Shown piece by piece: positions 9,695 through 19,323 of a stretch of 64,000 bases of DNA. The DNA comes from [Haemophilus] felis (GTDB taxonomy: Bacteria > Pseudomonadota > Gammaproteobacteria > Enterobacterales > Pasteurellaceae): positions 1 to 64,000 of the forward strand of contig MUYB01000005.1 in assembly GCA_002015125.1 (NCBI GenBank), given 5' to 3'. The translations under genes were made by a program, and so were the position numbers. The notes beneath the pieces were generated by a model that saw nothing but the letters and a program-made list of their open reading frames with translations, was not told the origin of the DNA and did not search any database. Position 1 is the first letter of the stretch. Every line of letters starts with the position of its first letter.

Positions 9695-10405
9695 TTGTCT
9701 TTAGAACAAAAAGTTCAACAATTACTTTCCACACACAAAGGCGCTAGAACGATGTCCTTTGAATTTGAAGGTAAAAAGTATTGGTTAAAACAGCCTGAAC
9801 AACTATCAGGAATATGGCATATTCTCAAGCCACGCCCAAACAAAGCCTTTGAACGAGAGTTAGACACACTACAATATTTTGACAAAATTCAAGCCCCCGT
9901 ACCTAAACTAGTCTTATTCGGCACTGATTTCTTGGTTCTGGAAGATACGGGGCAAACCGCGGATTCTTGGGTTGAAGACATCACCACAGAAGACTCTATA
10001 AAAAAAGTCATTCTTTCCGATTGCATTGGTGCGCTGGTCAATTTACACAAGCAAAATTTAATTCACGGCAGACCGGCGTTAAGAGATATGACATGGCAGG
10101 ATCATCAAGTCCATTTCATTGACTTTGAATCCCGCTCTAAAAGTAAAGATCGAGTTTGGCTAAAAGCAAGAGATATGATTATTTTCTTGCACAGCTATTG
10201 CCGAGTAACCAATATTTCCACACAAGAAATTCAATGGATAATGAATGAATGTCGGCAAAAAGTCGAAGCCGAAGTGTGGCAAGAAATGAGTAAATTTATC
10301 AATAAATATCGTATTATCTACCGCTTTCTATGCTTGTTTAAACCACTTGCCAAAACAGATTTAATTGCGATTTACCTTTTGTTTGAAAATTTTAATGAGG
10401 AATAG
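9695..10405 (+). CDS. Kinase-like protein (lipopolysaccharide kinase/BUD32-like fold)
   Basis: A small protein-kinase-like fold is suggested by FLVLEDTG (hinge-like), HGRPALRDMTW (a catalytic-loop-like segment with His and Asp) and VHFIDFES (a DFG-like metal-binding segment). This resembles the WaaP/RIO/BUD32 group, which phosphorylates lipopolysaccharide sugars or proteins. At 236 residues it has only the compact kinase core. The start is a TTG with an AGAGGG site about 8 bases upstream. The substrate is unknown. It may be co-transcribed with the small lipoprotein 6 bases downstream and the DUF535 gene after it. Confidence 0.6.
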   Translation: MSLEQKVQQLLSTHKGARTMSFEFEGKKYWLKQPEQLSGIWHILKPRPNKAFERELDTLQYFDKIQAPVPKLVLFGTDFLVLEDTGQTADSWVEDITTEDSIKKVILSDCIGALVNLHKQNLIHGRPALRDMTWQDHQVHFIDFESRSKSKDRVWLKARDMIIFLHSYCRVTNISTQEIQWIMNECRQKVEAEVWQEMSKFINKYRIIYRFLCLFKPLAKTDLIAIYLLFENFNEE

Positions 10406-10411
10406 TTAATT

Positions 10412-10534
10412 ATGAAAAAGTATTTTGTTATTTTAGTTTTAACTGCACTACTCTCTGCCTGCTCTGTCGGCGGTAGTATGAATATCGGAAATGGCGGTGC
10501 GAATATTGGTGTTGGTAGCTCTATTCATTTCTAA
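10412..10534 (+). CDS. Very small lipoprotein (40 residues)
   Basis: This 40-residue frame begins MKKYFVILVLTALLSAC, a textbook lipoprotein signal with the lipobox LLSAC. The predicted mature peptide is only about 24 residues and is Gly/Asn-rich (GGSMNIGNGGANIGVGSS). It starts 6 bases after the preceding stop codon, with TGAGGA as its ribosome-binding site, and is followed after 43 bases by the DUF535 gene. It resembles short Gly-rich lipoproteins of unknown role in Pasteurellaceae. Confidence 0.7.
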   Translation: MKKYFVILVLTALLSACSVGGSMNIGNGGANIGVGSSIHF

Positions 10535-10577
10535 TTAGTAAATTTTCTATTTGATTTATTAATTACTGAGAATCCTT

Positions 10578-11453
10578 ATGGCAAATTTATTTTCTTTTCC
10601 CACATTTTCCCAAATGTATTCAGGCGAACGACGTTTTTTAAAACGTCTTCGTGAATTTTTACGCTATCAATTAAGGAAAAATCTACATAAAAAACAATGT
10701 AATGACATCGTGGATTTTTTAAATACACATCCTATTTGGCAAGCTTTATTCCGCGAAAATGCCTACAGATTGAATAGCTTATTGAATGTGTTCTGCGATA
10801 AACGGTTTTCTGCCCAACAACGTTTAGAGGCAATTCAACAAAACTTATTGCTTGCTGAACAATATTTTGGTGTCGATTTTTGTCAAAAGTTACTTACACA
10901 AAAAAGTATGCTTATTTCACAATTAACAGAAGATCTTGGATTGTATTTAAATATCAATGATATTGATCCTTTAGAAGGATTTTTCTCATTAAATATTAAA
11001 AATCCCCAAAAGCAAGAGCGGATTTACGATGCCTCTTTTAGTTTCTTAGCGCCGAATAAGTTACTTATTGCATCGATACAAGGCCCTAACCACAATAATG
11101 CACAAGATACGGTTCGTAGCGTAACTAAACAATTACATGGTACAAGACCTATGTTTATGCTCGTGGTTGGATTTAAAACCCTTGCTCAACAATTTGGTTC
11201 TCAACTTGTTGGCATACCTCATAAGGCGCAAGCTAAATATCGCTTTAGTGATTCCGCACGTTTACTCTTTAACTATAATAGTTTTTGGCAGGAAAATAAC
11301 GCCGAGTTACGAGATCAATACTGGGAAATATCAAGCATCATCGAACAGAAACCGCTAGAAGAAATTGCTAGTAAAAAACGAGCTATGTATCGCAAACGCT
11401 ATGAAATGTTTGATAAGTTACAGCAAGATATAAAAGCTTGCTTTGCTCGTTAA
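10578..11453 (+). CDS. DUF535 (VirK/YbjX-like) protein
   Basis: The 291-residue protein fits the DUF535 family (VirK, YbjX, SrfC-associated), which has been linked to envelope stress and virulence in enterobacteria without a defined reaction. Recognisable segments are GVDFCQKLL, EGFFSLNI, LLIASIQGPNHNN and KRAMYRKRYEMFDKL near the C-terminus, which matches the family ending. No signal peptide or membrane segment is evident, so it is probably cytoplasmic. It is preceded by the kinase-like and small lipoprotein genes in the same direction. Confidence 0.8.
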   Translation: MANLFSFPTFSQMYSGERRFLKRLREFLRYQLRKNLHKKQCNDIVDFLNTHPIWQALFRENAYRLNSLLNVFCDKRFSAQQRLEAIQQNLLLAEQYFGVDFCQKLLTQKSMLISQLTEDLGLYLNINDIDPLEGFFSLNIKNPQKQERIYDASFSFLAPNKLLIASIQGPNHNNAQDTVRSVTKQLHGTRPMFMLVVGFKTLAQQFGSQLVGIPHKAQAKYRFSDSARLLFNYNSFWQENNAELRDQYWEISSIIEQKPLEEIASKKRAMYRKRYEMFDKLQQDIKACFAR

Positions 11454-11492
11454 TCTCTTTTAATTGCCTTATTTACAATTTCCTGAGCATAA

Positions 11493-12227
11493 ATGATGAG
11501 ACAACCGATGTTAGTATCAATTCCTGCTTTAAATGATAATTATATTTGGCTATATGGCCAAGAAAATTTACCCATCATCGTAGTAGATATTCCAGATATA
11601 GCGCCATTACGCCAATATTTACAGCAACACCATATTAGCGTTGCAGCGCTATTCCTCACTCATCATCATAATGATCATACCCAAGGTGTTATGGCATTTC
11701 GTCAAGATTTTCCTAACACCCCTGTATTCGGCCCAGAAGAAACCCGCGCTAAAGGCGCTAGCCATATTATCAATGCGGGAAAATTTAGCATTCCTGTAGG
11801 CGATAATGGCGCAAACTACCACATTGAAGTCATAGAAACAGGCGGGCACACAGAGCAGCATTTAAGTTATCTCATTGATGGTCATTTATTTTGTGGCGAT
11901 AGCTTATTTTCTGCAGGTTGCGGACGAGTTTTTACTGGCAATTATCAACAGATGTTTGAGGGATTACAACGCATCAATCAACTGCCTGATAGCACTCTAA
12001 TTTGTGCTGGGCATGAATATACGCTAAGTAATTTGGCCTTTGCTCAACAAGTTTTACCCAACAATCTAGTCATTGAACAACATTTAGCTTGCGTACAGGC
12101 GCTAAGAAAGAATAACCAGCCTTCGCTCCCAACAAAATTAGGCTTAGAAAAACAAATCAACCCTTTTCTACAAGCACAAACTGTTGAGCAATTTATTCAA
12201 TTACGTCAGGCAAAAGATATTTTTTAA
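11493..12227 (+). CDS. gloB: Hydroxyacylglutathione hydrolase (glyoxalase II)
   Basis: This enzyme hydrolyses S-lactoylglutathione to D-lactate and glutathione, the second step of methylglyoxal detoxification. The metallo-beta-lactamase metal site THHHNDH is at residues 56-62; GGHTEQH, CGDSLFSAGCGR and CAGHEY supply the other metal ligands. The C-terminal glutathione-binding region is short and ends QAKDIF. At 244 residues it is slightly shorter than E. coli GloB. Three close in-frame ATGs exist; the third (11508) also gives a family-like N-terminus, MLVSIPALNDNY, so the exact start is uncertain. Confidence 0.93.
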   Translation: MMRQPMLVSIPALNDNYIWLYGQENLPIIVVDIPDIAPLRQYLQQHHISVAALFLTHHHNDHTQGVMAFRQDFPNTPVFGPEETRAKGASHIINAGKFSIPVGDNGANYHIEVIETGGHTEQHLSYLIDGHLFCGDSLFSAGCGRVFTGNYQQMFEGLQRINQLPDSTLICAGHEYTLSNLAFAQQVLPNNLVIEQHLACVQALRKNNQPSLPTKLGLEKQINPFLQAQTVEQFIQLRQAKDIF

Positions 12228-12351
12228 TCTCTGAGAAATAATATTAAAGTGAATTGCCGAATATCAGACAATTCATTAAAATATGCGCTTTTAGCATTTA
12301 TTTCGTGGGAAACCTAACTGCATATTCTTGCACTAACTTCGATATCAATTT

Positions 12352-13674
12352 ATGACAATTTTAGTACTTGGCGTTAATCACAAAACGGCTCCTGTTGCTT
12401 TGCGCGAAAAAGTCGCGTTTTCTCAATCAAAGCAACACATCGCCCTACAACAAATTCAAGCTCGTTTACTAGCAGATAGCGCCGTTATCTTATCTACCTG
12501 TAACCGTACTGAAATTTATTTACATAATAAATCTATCGCTCCTGCGCAGGCAGAAAATTGGATTGCTGATTGTCAACAATGGCTTGCTGAAATTCATCAA
12601 CTGCCATTAGATAGCCTAAAACCCAATTTATATATTTATCAGAATCAGTCTGCCGTTATACATTTAATGAAAGTAGCTTGTGGTTTGGATTCGTTAATTC
12701 TGGGTGAACCTCAAATTTTTGGCCAAGTAAAACAAGCCTACCAACAAAGTGAAATGTTCTACAAAACATATGGTGGTCTTTCCACGGAGCTTTCTCGCTT
12801 ATTCCAAAAAACCTTCGCTAGCGCAAAACGGGTTAGAACAGAAACCCTTATCGGCGAAAATGCAGTCTCTGTTGCCTACGCAGCTTGTAGCGTCGCTCGA
12901 CAAGTTTTTGACTCCTTACAGAATTTAACGGTGTTATTAGTCGGCGCTGGGGAAACTATTGAATTGGTCTGCCGTCATTTAGTACGCCATGGTATAAAAA
13001 AAATCTTTCTTGCCAACCGAACTTTATCTCGAGCAGAAAACCTTATCGCGAAACTTGAAACCCAAGATAATATTCAACTTCTCAAACTATCAGAACTACA
13101 ATTTGGCTTAAATCAAGCCAATATTGTGATCAGTTCTACCGCAAGCGAACAGGTTTTAATTAATCATCAAATGGTACAACAGGCACAAGAAGGTAGAAAT
13201 AATTTACCTTTATTGTTGGTTGATATTGCAGTACCTAGAGATATAGATGAAAATGTGAAAGAGATTGAGGGTGTTCACCATTACACTGTAGATGATTTAC
13301 AAAATATCATTCAATGTAATTTAACTGGGCGAGAAAAAGCCTCTCAACAAGCGCTACAGATTATTCAACAAAAATCCGATGACTTTTTCGAATGGCTAAA
13401 AGTACATCAATTTTCCAATTTGATTCGGCGCTATCGCCAACAAGCGGACAATATTCGGCAAGAGCTTGTAGATAAAGCCCTAATCTCTTTAGCACAAGGT
13501 GAATCTGCAGAACAGTTATTACAGGAATTAAGTTATAAACTCACCAATAAACTCATTCATTCTCCAACGCGAGTGGTGAGTCATTTGGTAAAAACTGGCA
13601 ACGCTAATGGGCTTGCGATTTTTTCAGACTCCATCAACGATGAGGAAATTCATCAACAAGTCCAGAGTTCATAA
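12352..13674 (+). CDS. hemA: Glutamyl-tRNA reductase
   Basis: HemA reduces glutamyl-tRNA to glutamate-1-semialdehyde with NADPH, the first committed step of tetrapyrrole synthesis by the C5 pathway. The N-terminus LVLGVNHKTAPVALREK and the STCNRTEIY motif with catalytic Cys50 are diagnostic; GEPQIFGQVK and an NADP-binding LLVGAGET follow, then a helical dimerisation domain. At 440 residues it is full length. Its presence implies the C5 route to tetrapyrroles in this organism. nagC follows after 21 bases. Confidence 0.97.
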   Translation: MTILVLGVNHKTAPVALREKVAFSQSKQHIALQQIQARLLADSAVILSTCNRTEIYLHNKSIAPAQAENWIADCQQWLAEIHQLPLDSLKPNLYIYQNQSAVIHLMKVACGLDSLILGEPQIFGQVKQAYQQSEMFYKTYGGLSTELSRLFQKTFASAKRVRTETLIGENAVSVAYAACSVARQVFDSLQNLTVLLVGAGETIELVCRHLVRHGIKKIFLANRTLSRAENLIAKLETQDNIQLLKLSELQFGLNQANIVISSTASEQVLINHQMVQQAQEGRNNLPLLLVDIAVPRDIDENVKEIEGVHHYTVDDLQNIIQCNLTGREKASQQALQIIQQKSDDFFEWLKVHQFSNLIRRYRQQADNIRQELVDKALISLAQGESAEQLLQELSYKLTNKLIHSPTRVVSHLVKTGNANGLAIFSDSINDEEIHQQVQSS

Positions 13675-13695
13675 TCCATTTTATTAAGGAAAAGT

Positions 13696-14916
13696 ATGCT
13701 AGATAATCAAATTGCAAATGTTGATTTAGTAAAACAGATGAATAGTGCCGTGGTCTATAAATTAATTGATCAACAAGGCCCAATTTCTCGTATTCAAATT
13801 TCTGAACTGAGCCAACTTGCTCCTGCAAGTGTTACTAAAATTACTCGTCATTTATTAGCTCGCGGTTTGATTAAAGAAGTTGATCAACAAGAATCTACTG
13901 GTGGTCGTCGCGCAACCTCTATTGAAGCAGAATATAAAGCATTTCGCACAATTTTAATTCGCTTAGGTCGCAAGCACACCACTTTCGCAATAATGGATTT
14001 ATCCACAAAATTGATTAAAAAAGAAGTTTTTGATTTACCTGAATCACAAACCGTGGAATCTATTGAAGCATTTTTATTTGAACGTATAGGTTTTTTTATC
14101 CAAGAAAATAATAAACGTGGTTATGAATTTATTGCTATCGGCATTACCGTACCGGGTTTCGTGGACGCTAAAACCAATATGATTGAGTATATGCCTCATT
14201 TAAAATTAGAGCGTTCTTGGAATCTAGCTAATAATATCAGCCAACATTTTAATTTAGCGACGTTTATCGGCCATGATGTGCGTAGCCTAGCGCTAGCGGA
14301 ACATTATTTTGGTGTTACTCAAGATTGCTACGACTCACTGCTTTTACGCATTCATCGTGGGGTTGGTGCGGGTATTGTGATCAACCATGAAGTTTTTCTT
14401 GGCTATAAAAATAATGTAGGTGAAATTGGCCATATTCAAGTTGATCCATTAGGCAAACGTTGCTTATGTGGTAACGTGGGTTGCCTTGAAACAGTAGTGA
14501 GCAACAGCGCGATTGAACGTAAAATGCATCAACTTCTTGAGGACGGTTATCAAAGTAAATGGTTATCTCTTGAAGCGCATGATATCGAAGCCATTTGTAA
14601 AGCCAGCAATAAAAATGATGCAGCAGCAATGGAATTAATCGAGCACGTTGGCGTGCAAATTGGACGTGTACTTGCTATGAGTGTCAATATGTTTAATCCT
14701 GAAAAAATTGTTATTTCAGGTGAAATCACGCAAGCGAAACATATTCTTTTCGATGCGATCCAACGTTCATTGGATAACTATGCGCTCCCAGCTTTTGTGA
14801 AAAGCATACCTTTAGTTGCCTCAGAGCTTAAAAATGAAGATGTTATTGGTGCTTTCGCACTAATTAAACGCGCATTATTAGACGGTAGTTTGCTAAAACG
14901 TTTACTTACGGAATAA
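13696..14916 (+). CDS. nagC: N-acetylglucosamine repressor (ROK family)
   Basis: NagC represses amino-sugar uptake and degradation genes and is induced by GlcNAc-6-phosphate. A winged helix-turn-helix occupies about residues 20-75 (QGPISRIQISELSQLAPASVTKITRHLL), followed by a ROK sugar-binding domain with EIGHIQVDPLGKRCLCGNVGCLET, a zinc-binding site. The sequence follows E. coli NagC (NVDLVKQ start, STGGRRA, MPH) more closely than Mlc. It sits downstream of hemA with an AAGGA site, and 5 kb from nagK, whose product is the inducer. Confidence 0.93.
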   Translation: MLDNQIANVDLVKQMNSAVVYKLIDQQGPISRIQISELSQLAPASVTKITRHLLARGLIKEVDQQESTGGRRATSIEAEYKAFRTILIRLGRKHTTFAIMDLSTKLIKKEVFDLPESQTVESIEAFLFERIGFFIQENNKRGYEFIAIGITVPGFVDAKTNMIEYMPHLKLERSWNLANNISQHFNLATFIGHDVRSLALAEHYFGVTQDCYDSLLLRIHRGVGAGIVINHEVFLGYKNNVGEIGHIQVDPLGKRCLCGNVGCLETVVSNSAIERKMHQLLEDGYQSKWLSLEAHDIEAICKASNKNDAAAMELIEHVGVQIGRVLAMSVNMFNPEKIVISGEITQAKHILFDAIQRSLDNYALPAFVKSIPLVASELKNEDVIGAFALIKRALLDGSLLKRLLTE

Positions 14917-15019
14917 GCTTATTTGAGTTCATAATTTACTCTGTAATTAACTGATTGAAGGCAATTTGCTTAAACTCTATGCGAATAAACTGAAAAATTT
15001 CATTTTATTAAAAAAAAAG

Positions 15020-15048
15020 TTGACGAAGTGATATGAGATAAGCATAAT
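15020..15048 (+). promoter_or_regulatory. Sigma-70 promoter for the tRNA cluster
   Basis: TTGACG (15020-15025) and CATAAT (15043-15048) are separated by 17 bases. A GC-rich stretch (CACCCCGC) follows the -10, compatible with a stringent-type discriminator. The tRNA-Met gene begins 38 bases downstream. Confidence 0.75.
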
Positions 15049-15085
15049 GCACCCCGCAAAGCCGATGTGGTGTTGCAAATAAAAT

Positions 15086-15162
15086 GGCTATGTAGCTCAG
15101 TTGGTTAGAGCACAACACTCATAATGTTGGGGTCACAGGTTCGAATCCCGTCATAGCCACCA
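15086..15162 (+). tRNA. tRNA-Met (CAT), elongator
   Basis: A full cloverleaf with acceptor GGCTATG/CATAGCC, anticodon CAT, T-loop GGTTCGAATCC and encoded CCA. It closely resembles the E. coli elongator tRNA-Met (ACTCATAATG anticodon loop region) rather than the initiator, whose acceptor has a first-pair mismatch. Confidence 0.95.
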
Positions 15163-15167
15163 AATTT

Positions 15168-15252
15168 GCGGGACTGGCGAAATTGGTAGACGCACCAGAT
15201 TTAGGTTCTGGCGCCGCGAGGTGTGTGGGTTCAAGTCCCTCGTCCCGCACCA
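15168..15252 (+). tRNA. tRNA-Leu (TAG)
   Basis: A class II tRNA with acceptor GCGGGAC/GTCCCGC, anticodon TAG in GATTTAGGTTC, long variable arm (GCGCCGCGAGGTGTG region) and encoded CCA. It lies 5 bases after tRNA-Met, so they are co-transcribed. Confidence 0.95.
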
Positions 15253-15281
15253 TTCATTAGCTTGCAAGTCAATATAGAAGT

Positions 15282-15356
15282 TGGGGTATCGCCAAGCGGT
15301 AAGGCACCGGGTTTTGATCTCGGCATCCCTAGGTTCGAATCCTAGTACCCCAGCCA
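15282..15356 (+). tRNA. tRNA-Gln (TTG), copy 1
   Basis: Acceptor TGGGGTA/TACCCCA with the U1-A72 pair typical of bacterial tRNA-Gln, anticodon TTG, encoded GCCA end. It is nearly identical to the second copy 119 bases downstream. Confidence 0.95.
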
Positions 15357-15400
15357 TCTATCTAAAAATTTCCAATTTAATCTCACAAATACTTTTCTGT

Positions 15401-15475
15401 TGGGGTATCGCCAAGCGGTAAGGCACCGGGTTTTGATCTCGGCATACCTAGGTTCGAATCCTAGTACCCCAGCCA
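15401..15475 (+). tRNA. tRNA-Gln (TTG), copy 2
   Basis: The same sequence as the previous copy except for one base in the variable region (nucleotide 46 from the 5' end: C in copy 1 at 15327, A here at 15446). The flanking bases around both genes are also partly similar (CATCTATCT after the CCA), which points to tandem duplication. Confidence 0.95.
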
Positions 15476-15557
15476 TCTATCTTTTTGTCGAACTCTGATA
15501 CTTCCAGTTTGTTTTTGTTATTCACAAATATTATTTTGAAATAATTTCTTTATTTAC

Positions 15558-15586
15558 CCTTGAAGTTTATAACTTAATCCTCATTT
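15558..15586 (+). promoter_or_regulatory. Heat-shock (sigma-32-type) promoter for dnaK
   Basis: CCTTGAAG (15558-15565) and CCTCATTT (15579-15586) are spaced by 13 bases, close to the sigma-32 consensus CTTGAAA-N13-CCCCATNT. This leaves a 5' leader of roughly 110 bases before the dnaK ATG. No inverted repeat of the CIRCE type was seen. Confidence 0.75.
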
Positions 15587-15708
15587 ACTCGCTCGTCCTA
15601 AGGCTAGGAAGTACAAACAATGTAAAAATAAATTTATTTTTACCACTTGAAAAAACTTCTGTAGTCCTCACTTTAAGAATCACATTCGAATTTACTAGGA
15701 GAAATAAA

Positions 15709-17604
15709 ATGGGAAAAATTATTGGTATTGACTTAGGTACAACAAACTCTTGTGTAGCAGTAATGGACGGTGATCAACCTCGCGTACTTGAAAATGCAGA
15801 AGGCGCTAGAACAACTCCTTCAATCATCGCTTACACAGACAAAGAAACTCTTGTTGGTCAACCTGCAAAACGTCAAGCGATTACCAATCCAAAAAATACT
15901 TTATTCGCAATTAAACGTTTAATCGGTCGTCGTTTCCAAGATGAAGAAGTACAACGTGATGTGAAAATTATGCCCTTCGATATTTTGGCAGCGGACAACG
16001 GTGACGCTTGGGTAGGCGTGAAAGGCGAAAAAATGGCGCCACCGCAAATTTCTGCGGAAGTGTTGAAAAAAATGAAAAAAACCGCTGAAGATTTCTTGGG
16101 CGAGCCAGTGACCGAAGCGGTTATCACCGTGCCTGCATACTTCAACGATGCGCAACGTCAAGCTACTAAAGATGCCGGTCGTATCGCAGGTTTAGAAGTA
16201 AAACGTATTATCAATGAACCAACAGCGGCGGCGCTTGCTTATGGTTTAGACAAAGGTCAAGGCAACAAAACCATCGCCGTTTACGACTTGGGTGGTGGTA
16301 CATTCGACTTATCTATCATCGAAATTGATGAAGTGGGTGGCGAAAAAACCTTTGAAGTGTTAGCAACCAATGGTGATACTCACTTAGGTGGTGAAGACTT
16401 CGACAACCGTGTAATTAACTACTTAGTTGATGAGTTCAAAAAAGAACAAGGTTTAGATTTACGCAACGATCCAATGGCAATGCAGCGTGTAAAAGAAGCT
16501 GCTGAGAAAGCAAAAATTGAACTTTCTTCTGCCCAATCTACAGAGGTGAACCTTCCTTATATTACCGCTGACGCCACCGGTCCTAAACACTTGGTGATGA
16601 CCGTGAGCCGTGCGAAATTGGAAGCTTTAGTAGAAGATTTAGTGGCACGTTCTTTGGAACCTGTGAAAGTGGCGTTAGCGGATGCTGGTTTAAGCGTTTC
16701 ACAAATTGATGATGTGATTTTGGTGGGCGGTCAAACCCGTATGCCATTGGTGCAACAAAAAGTGGAAGCTTTCTTCGGCAAAGCGCCGCGTAAAGACGTA
16801 AACCCAGATGAAGCGGTAGCGATTGGTGCGGCAGTGCAAGGCGGTGTGTTAACTGGTGATGTGACTGACGTATTATTGTTAGACGTTACCCCACTTTCCT
16901 TGGGTATCGAAACTATGGGCGGTGTGATGACCACCTTAATCGAGAAAAACACCACGATTCCAACTAAAAAATCGCAAGTGTTCTCCACGGCGGAAGATAA
17001 CCAAAGTGCGGTGACAATTCACGTACTTCAAGGTGAACGTAAACGTGCGGCAGACAATAAATCTTTAGGTCAATTCAACCTAGAGGGCATCAACCCAGCA
17101 CCACGTGGTATGCCACAAATTGAAGTAACCTTTGACATTGACGCTGACGGTATCATTCACGTTTCCGCCAAAGATAAAGGTACGAACAAAGAACAACAAA
17201 TTACCATCAAAGCAAACTCAGGTTTAAGCGATGAAGAAATTCAACAAATGATGTGTGATGCAGAAGCGAATGCGGAAGCGGACCGTAAATTTGAAGAATT
17301 AGTGCAAGCACGTAACCAAGCGGATCACTTAGTGCACGGCACACGCAAACAATTAGCGGAAGTGGGCGACAAATTGTCAGCAGACGACAAAGCGCCAATC
17401 GAAAAAGCCGTGGCTGACTTAGAAGCCGCTGCGAAAGGCGAAGATAAAGCAGAGATCGAAGCGAAAGTGCAAGCCTTAATTCAAGTGTCTGAAAAATTAA
17501 TGCAAGCAGCACAACCGCAACCTGATGCGCAACCACAACAAGCGCAAAGCAACAAAGGCAACGATGATGTGGTGGATGCGGAATTTGAAGAAGTGAAAAA
17601 ATAA
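15709..17604 (+). CDS. dnaK: Chaperone DnaK (Hsp70)
   Basis: DnaK binds and releases unfolded protein segments in an ATP cycle controlled by DnaJ and GrpE. The ATPase domain begins [14 protein letters not shown] and includes [13 protein letters not shown] and the [11 protein letters not shown] loop of the Gram-negative type. The substrate domain starts near residue 390 ([14 protein letters not shown]), and the C-terminus ends [13 protein letters not shown], the conserved EEV-type tail. At 631 residues it is standard. A GGAG ribosome-binding site and heat-shock promoter lie upstream; dnaJ follows, separated by a small transporter gene. Confidence 0.98.
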   Translation: MGKIIGIDLGTTNSCVAVMDGDQPRVLENAEGARTTPSIIAYTDKETLVGQPAKRQAITNPKNTLFAIKRLIGRRFQDEEVQRDVKIMPFDILAADNGDAWVGVKGEKMAPPQISAEVLKKMKKTAEDFLGEPVTEAVITVPAYFNDAQRQATKDAGRIAGLEVKRIINEPTAAALAYGLDKGQGNKTIAVYDLGGGTFDLSIIEIDEVGGEKTFEVLATNGDTHLGGEDFDNRVINYLVDEFKKEQGLDLRNDPMAMQRVKEAAEKAKIELSSAQSTEVNLPYITADATGPKHLVMTVSRAKLEALVEDLVARSLEPVKVALADAGLSVSQIDDVILVGGQTRMPLVQQKVEAFFGKAPRKDVNPDEAVAIGAAVQGGVLTGDVTDVLLLDVTPLSLGIETMGGVMTTLIEKNTTIPTKKSQVFSTAEDNQSAVTIHVLQGERKRAADNKSLGQFNLEGINPAPRGMPQIEVTFDIDADGIIHVSAKDKGTNKEQQITIKANSGLSDEEIQQMMCDAEANAEADRKFEELVQARNQADHLVHGTRKQLAEVGDKLSADDKAPIEKAVADLEAAAKGEDKAEIEAKVQALIQVSEKLMQAAQPQPDAQPQQAQSNKGNDDVVDAEFEEVKK

Positions 17605-17623
17605 TTCACCTTCAGCAAGATCC

Positions 17624-17650
17624 AAAGGGCGTAGCAATACGCCCTTTCGG
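17624..17650 (+). terminator. Hairpin downstream of dnaK
   Basis: AAAGGGCGTA (17624-17633) pairs perfectly with TACGCCCTTT (17638-17647) around GCAA. The T-run is short, so termination may be partial, leaving dnaJ partly dependent on readthrough. Confidence 0.7.
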
Positions 17651-17798
17651 TGTATAGTCATCAGGAAATTTCAAAAAATAACCGCACTTTGATTAAAAAC
17701 AGAACGCAATATTGAAACACAACTCCCAGCACGCAATCAAAAGGCAACCAAAAAATCCCGAAAGAAAGCAAATCGCGTAAAAACAAAGAGAGAAAAAA

Positions 17799-18131
17799 AT
17801 GGCGTGGTTATTACTCGCAATCGCAATTGTCGCCGAAGTGTTCGGCACCACTATGTTAAAGCTTAGCGACGGTTTTTCCAAACCCTTGCCTTCCCTCGCC
17901 TTTGTTATCGCCTACGGCATCTCTTTTTATGTGTTTTCCATTGCCTTAAAAACCCTTTCCATCGGTTCCGCTTATGCCACTTGGGCAGGCGTGGGGTTGG
18001 TGCTCACTGCAATGGTGGGTATTGCCTTTTTTAACGAAAAAATTGATCTCATCGGAATAATGGGCTTGACCTTTATTTTAGTGGGCATTGTGTTGGTCAA
18101 TGTGTTCTCTGAAATGAATGGCGGCAGTTAA
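17799..18131 (+). CDS. Small multidrug resistance (EmrE-type) transporter
   Basis: The 110-residue protein has four hydrophobic helices and the SMR hallmark Glu13 in AIVAEVFGTTMLKLSDGF, equivalent to Glu14 of EmrE, which couples proton entry to export of cationic drugs. The AYATWAGVGLVLTAMVGIAFFNEK segment, with the helix 3 GVG packing motif, fits EmrE/QacC better than SugE/Gdx. It acts as an inner-membrane dimer. Its place between dnaK and dnaJ, 15 bases before dnaJ, is unusual. An AGAGAGAAAAA purine tract precedes its ATG. Confidence 0.88.
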   Translation: MAWLLLAIAIVAEVFGTTMLKLSDGFSKPLPSLAFVIAYGISFYVFSIALKTLSIGSAYATWAGVGLVLTAMVGIAFFNEKIDLIGIMGLTFILVGIVLVNVFSEMNGGS

Positions 18132-18146
18132 ATAAACGGACAAATT

Positions 18147-19265
18147 ATGGCAAAACAAGATTATTATGAACTGCTCGGTGTTGAACGCAGTGCAGATGAA
18201 AAAGAAATTAAACGTGCCTATAAAAAATTGGCAATGAAATATCATCCAGACCGCACGAAAGGTAACAAAGAGTTAGAAGAAAAATTTAAAGAAATTCAAG
18301 AAGCCTATGAAATTTTAAGCGATAAGCAAAAGCGTGCAAGTTACGATCAATACGGACATGCTGCCTTTGAACAAGGGGGCTTTAGCAGCGGTGGCTTCGG
18401 TGGCGCTGATTTTGGTGATATTTTCGGCGATATGTTTGGCGATATTTTCGGTGGTGGTCGTGGCCGTCAGCGTGTTGTGCGTGGTGATGACTTGCGTTAT
18501 GACTTAGAAATTAGCTTAGAAGAAGCGGTTCGTGGCACAACTAAAGATATCCAAATTAATACTCTTGCGCATTGTGATTCTTGTAATGGTTCTGGTGCAG
18601 AAAAAGGTTCAAAAGTCGAAACCTGTTCAACTTGTCATGGTGTGGGACGTGTACGTCGTCAACAAGGTTTTTTCGTCACCGAACAAGTTTGTCCAAGCTG
18701 TCATGGCTCTGGTAAAAAAATAGAAAAACCTTGTAAATCTTGCCATGGTGATGGTCGTGTGCATAAAACAGAAAGTTTATCAGTGAAAATTCCAGCTGGC
18801 GTGGATACAGGAAATCAATTACGTCTAGCAGGCAAAGGGGCAGCGGGTGAAAATGGTGCACCAAGTGGAGATTTATATGTGGTTATCCATGTGAGAGAAC
18901 ACCATATCTTTGAACGAGACGGCAACAATCTCTACTGTGAAGTGCCAATTAGCTTTACGCAGGCGGCGTTAGGCGGCGAAATTGAAGTTCCTACTTTAGA
19001 CGGACGTGTAAAATTGAAAATCCCAGCAGAAACCCAAACTGGCAAACTATTCAGAATGCGTGGTAAAGGTGTAAGTTCGACACGCAGTAGCTATGCTGGA
19101 GACTTAATCTGTCGCATCATCGTGGAAACTCCAGTTCAACTTAATGAAGAACAAAAGGCGTTATTACTAAAACTAGAAGAAAGCCTTGAAGGTAGCAGTA
19201 ATCGCCCTAAATCTTCTAGCTTCTTAGATGGTGTAAAAAAATTCTTTGATAATCTAGCCAAATAA
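18147..19265 (+). CDS. dnaJ: Chaperone DnaJ (Hsp40)
   Basis: DnaJ delivers substrates to DnaK and stimulates its ATPase. The J domain carries HPD at residues 33-35, followed by a Gly/Phe-rich region. Four CxxCxGxG zinc repeats ([32 protein letters not shown]) lie between about 143 and 210. The C-terminal substrate domains follow. At 372 residues it is full length. It begins 15 bases after the SMR gene and ends before a strong bidirectional terminator shared with the convergent potD. Confidence 0.97.
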   Translation: MAKQDYYELLGVERSADEKEIKRAYKKLAMKYHPDRTKGNKELEEKFKEIQEAYEILSDKQKRASYDQYGHAAFEQGGFSSGGFGGADFGDIFGDMFGDIFGGGRGRQRVVRGDDLRYDLEISLEEAVRGTTKDIQINTLAHCDSCNGSGAEKGSKVETCSTCHGVGRVRRQQGFFVTEQVCPSCHGSGKKIEKPCKSCHGDGRVHKTESLSVKIPAGVDTGNQLRLAGKGAAGENGAPSGDLYVVIHVREHHIFERDGNNLYCEVPISFTQAALGGEIEVPTLDGRVKLKIPAETQTGKLFRMRGKGVSSTRSSYAGDLICRIIVETPVQLNEEQKALLLKLEESLEGSSNRPKSSSFLDGVKKFFDNLAK

Positions 19266-19275
19266 ACATTCAATT

Positions 19276-19317
19276 AAAAACGCACTTTGATTTTTCATTT
19301 CAAAGTGCGTTTTTTTA
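19276..19317. terminator. Bidirectional terminator between dnaJ and potD
   Basis: AAAAACGCACTTTG (19276-19289) pairs with CAAAGTGCGTTTTT (19301-19314), giving a T-run on both strands. The arms contain uptake-signal-like sequence with one mismatch (AAGTGCGTT). Confidence 0.9.
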
Positions 19318-19323
19318 TGGAAA

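Noticed and set aside
15151..15357. 68-codon minus-strand ORF
   Set aside because: It is entirely antisense to tRNA-Leu and tRNA-Gln; translated tRNA complements often give such frames.
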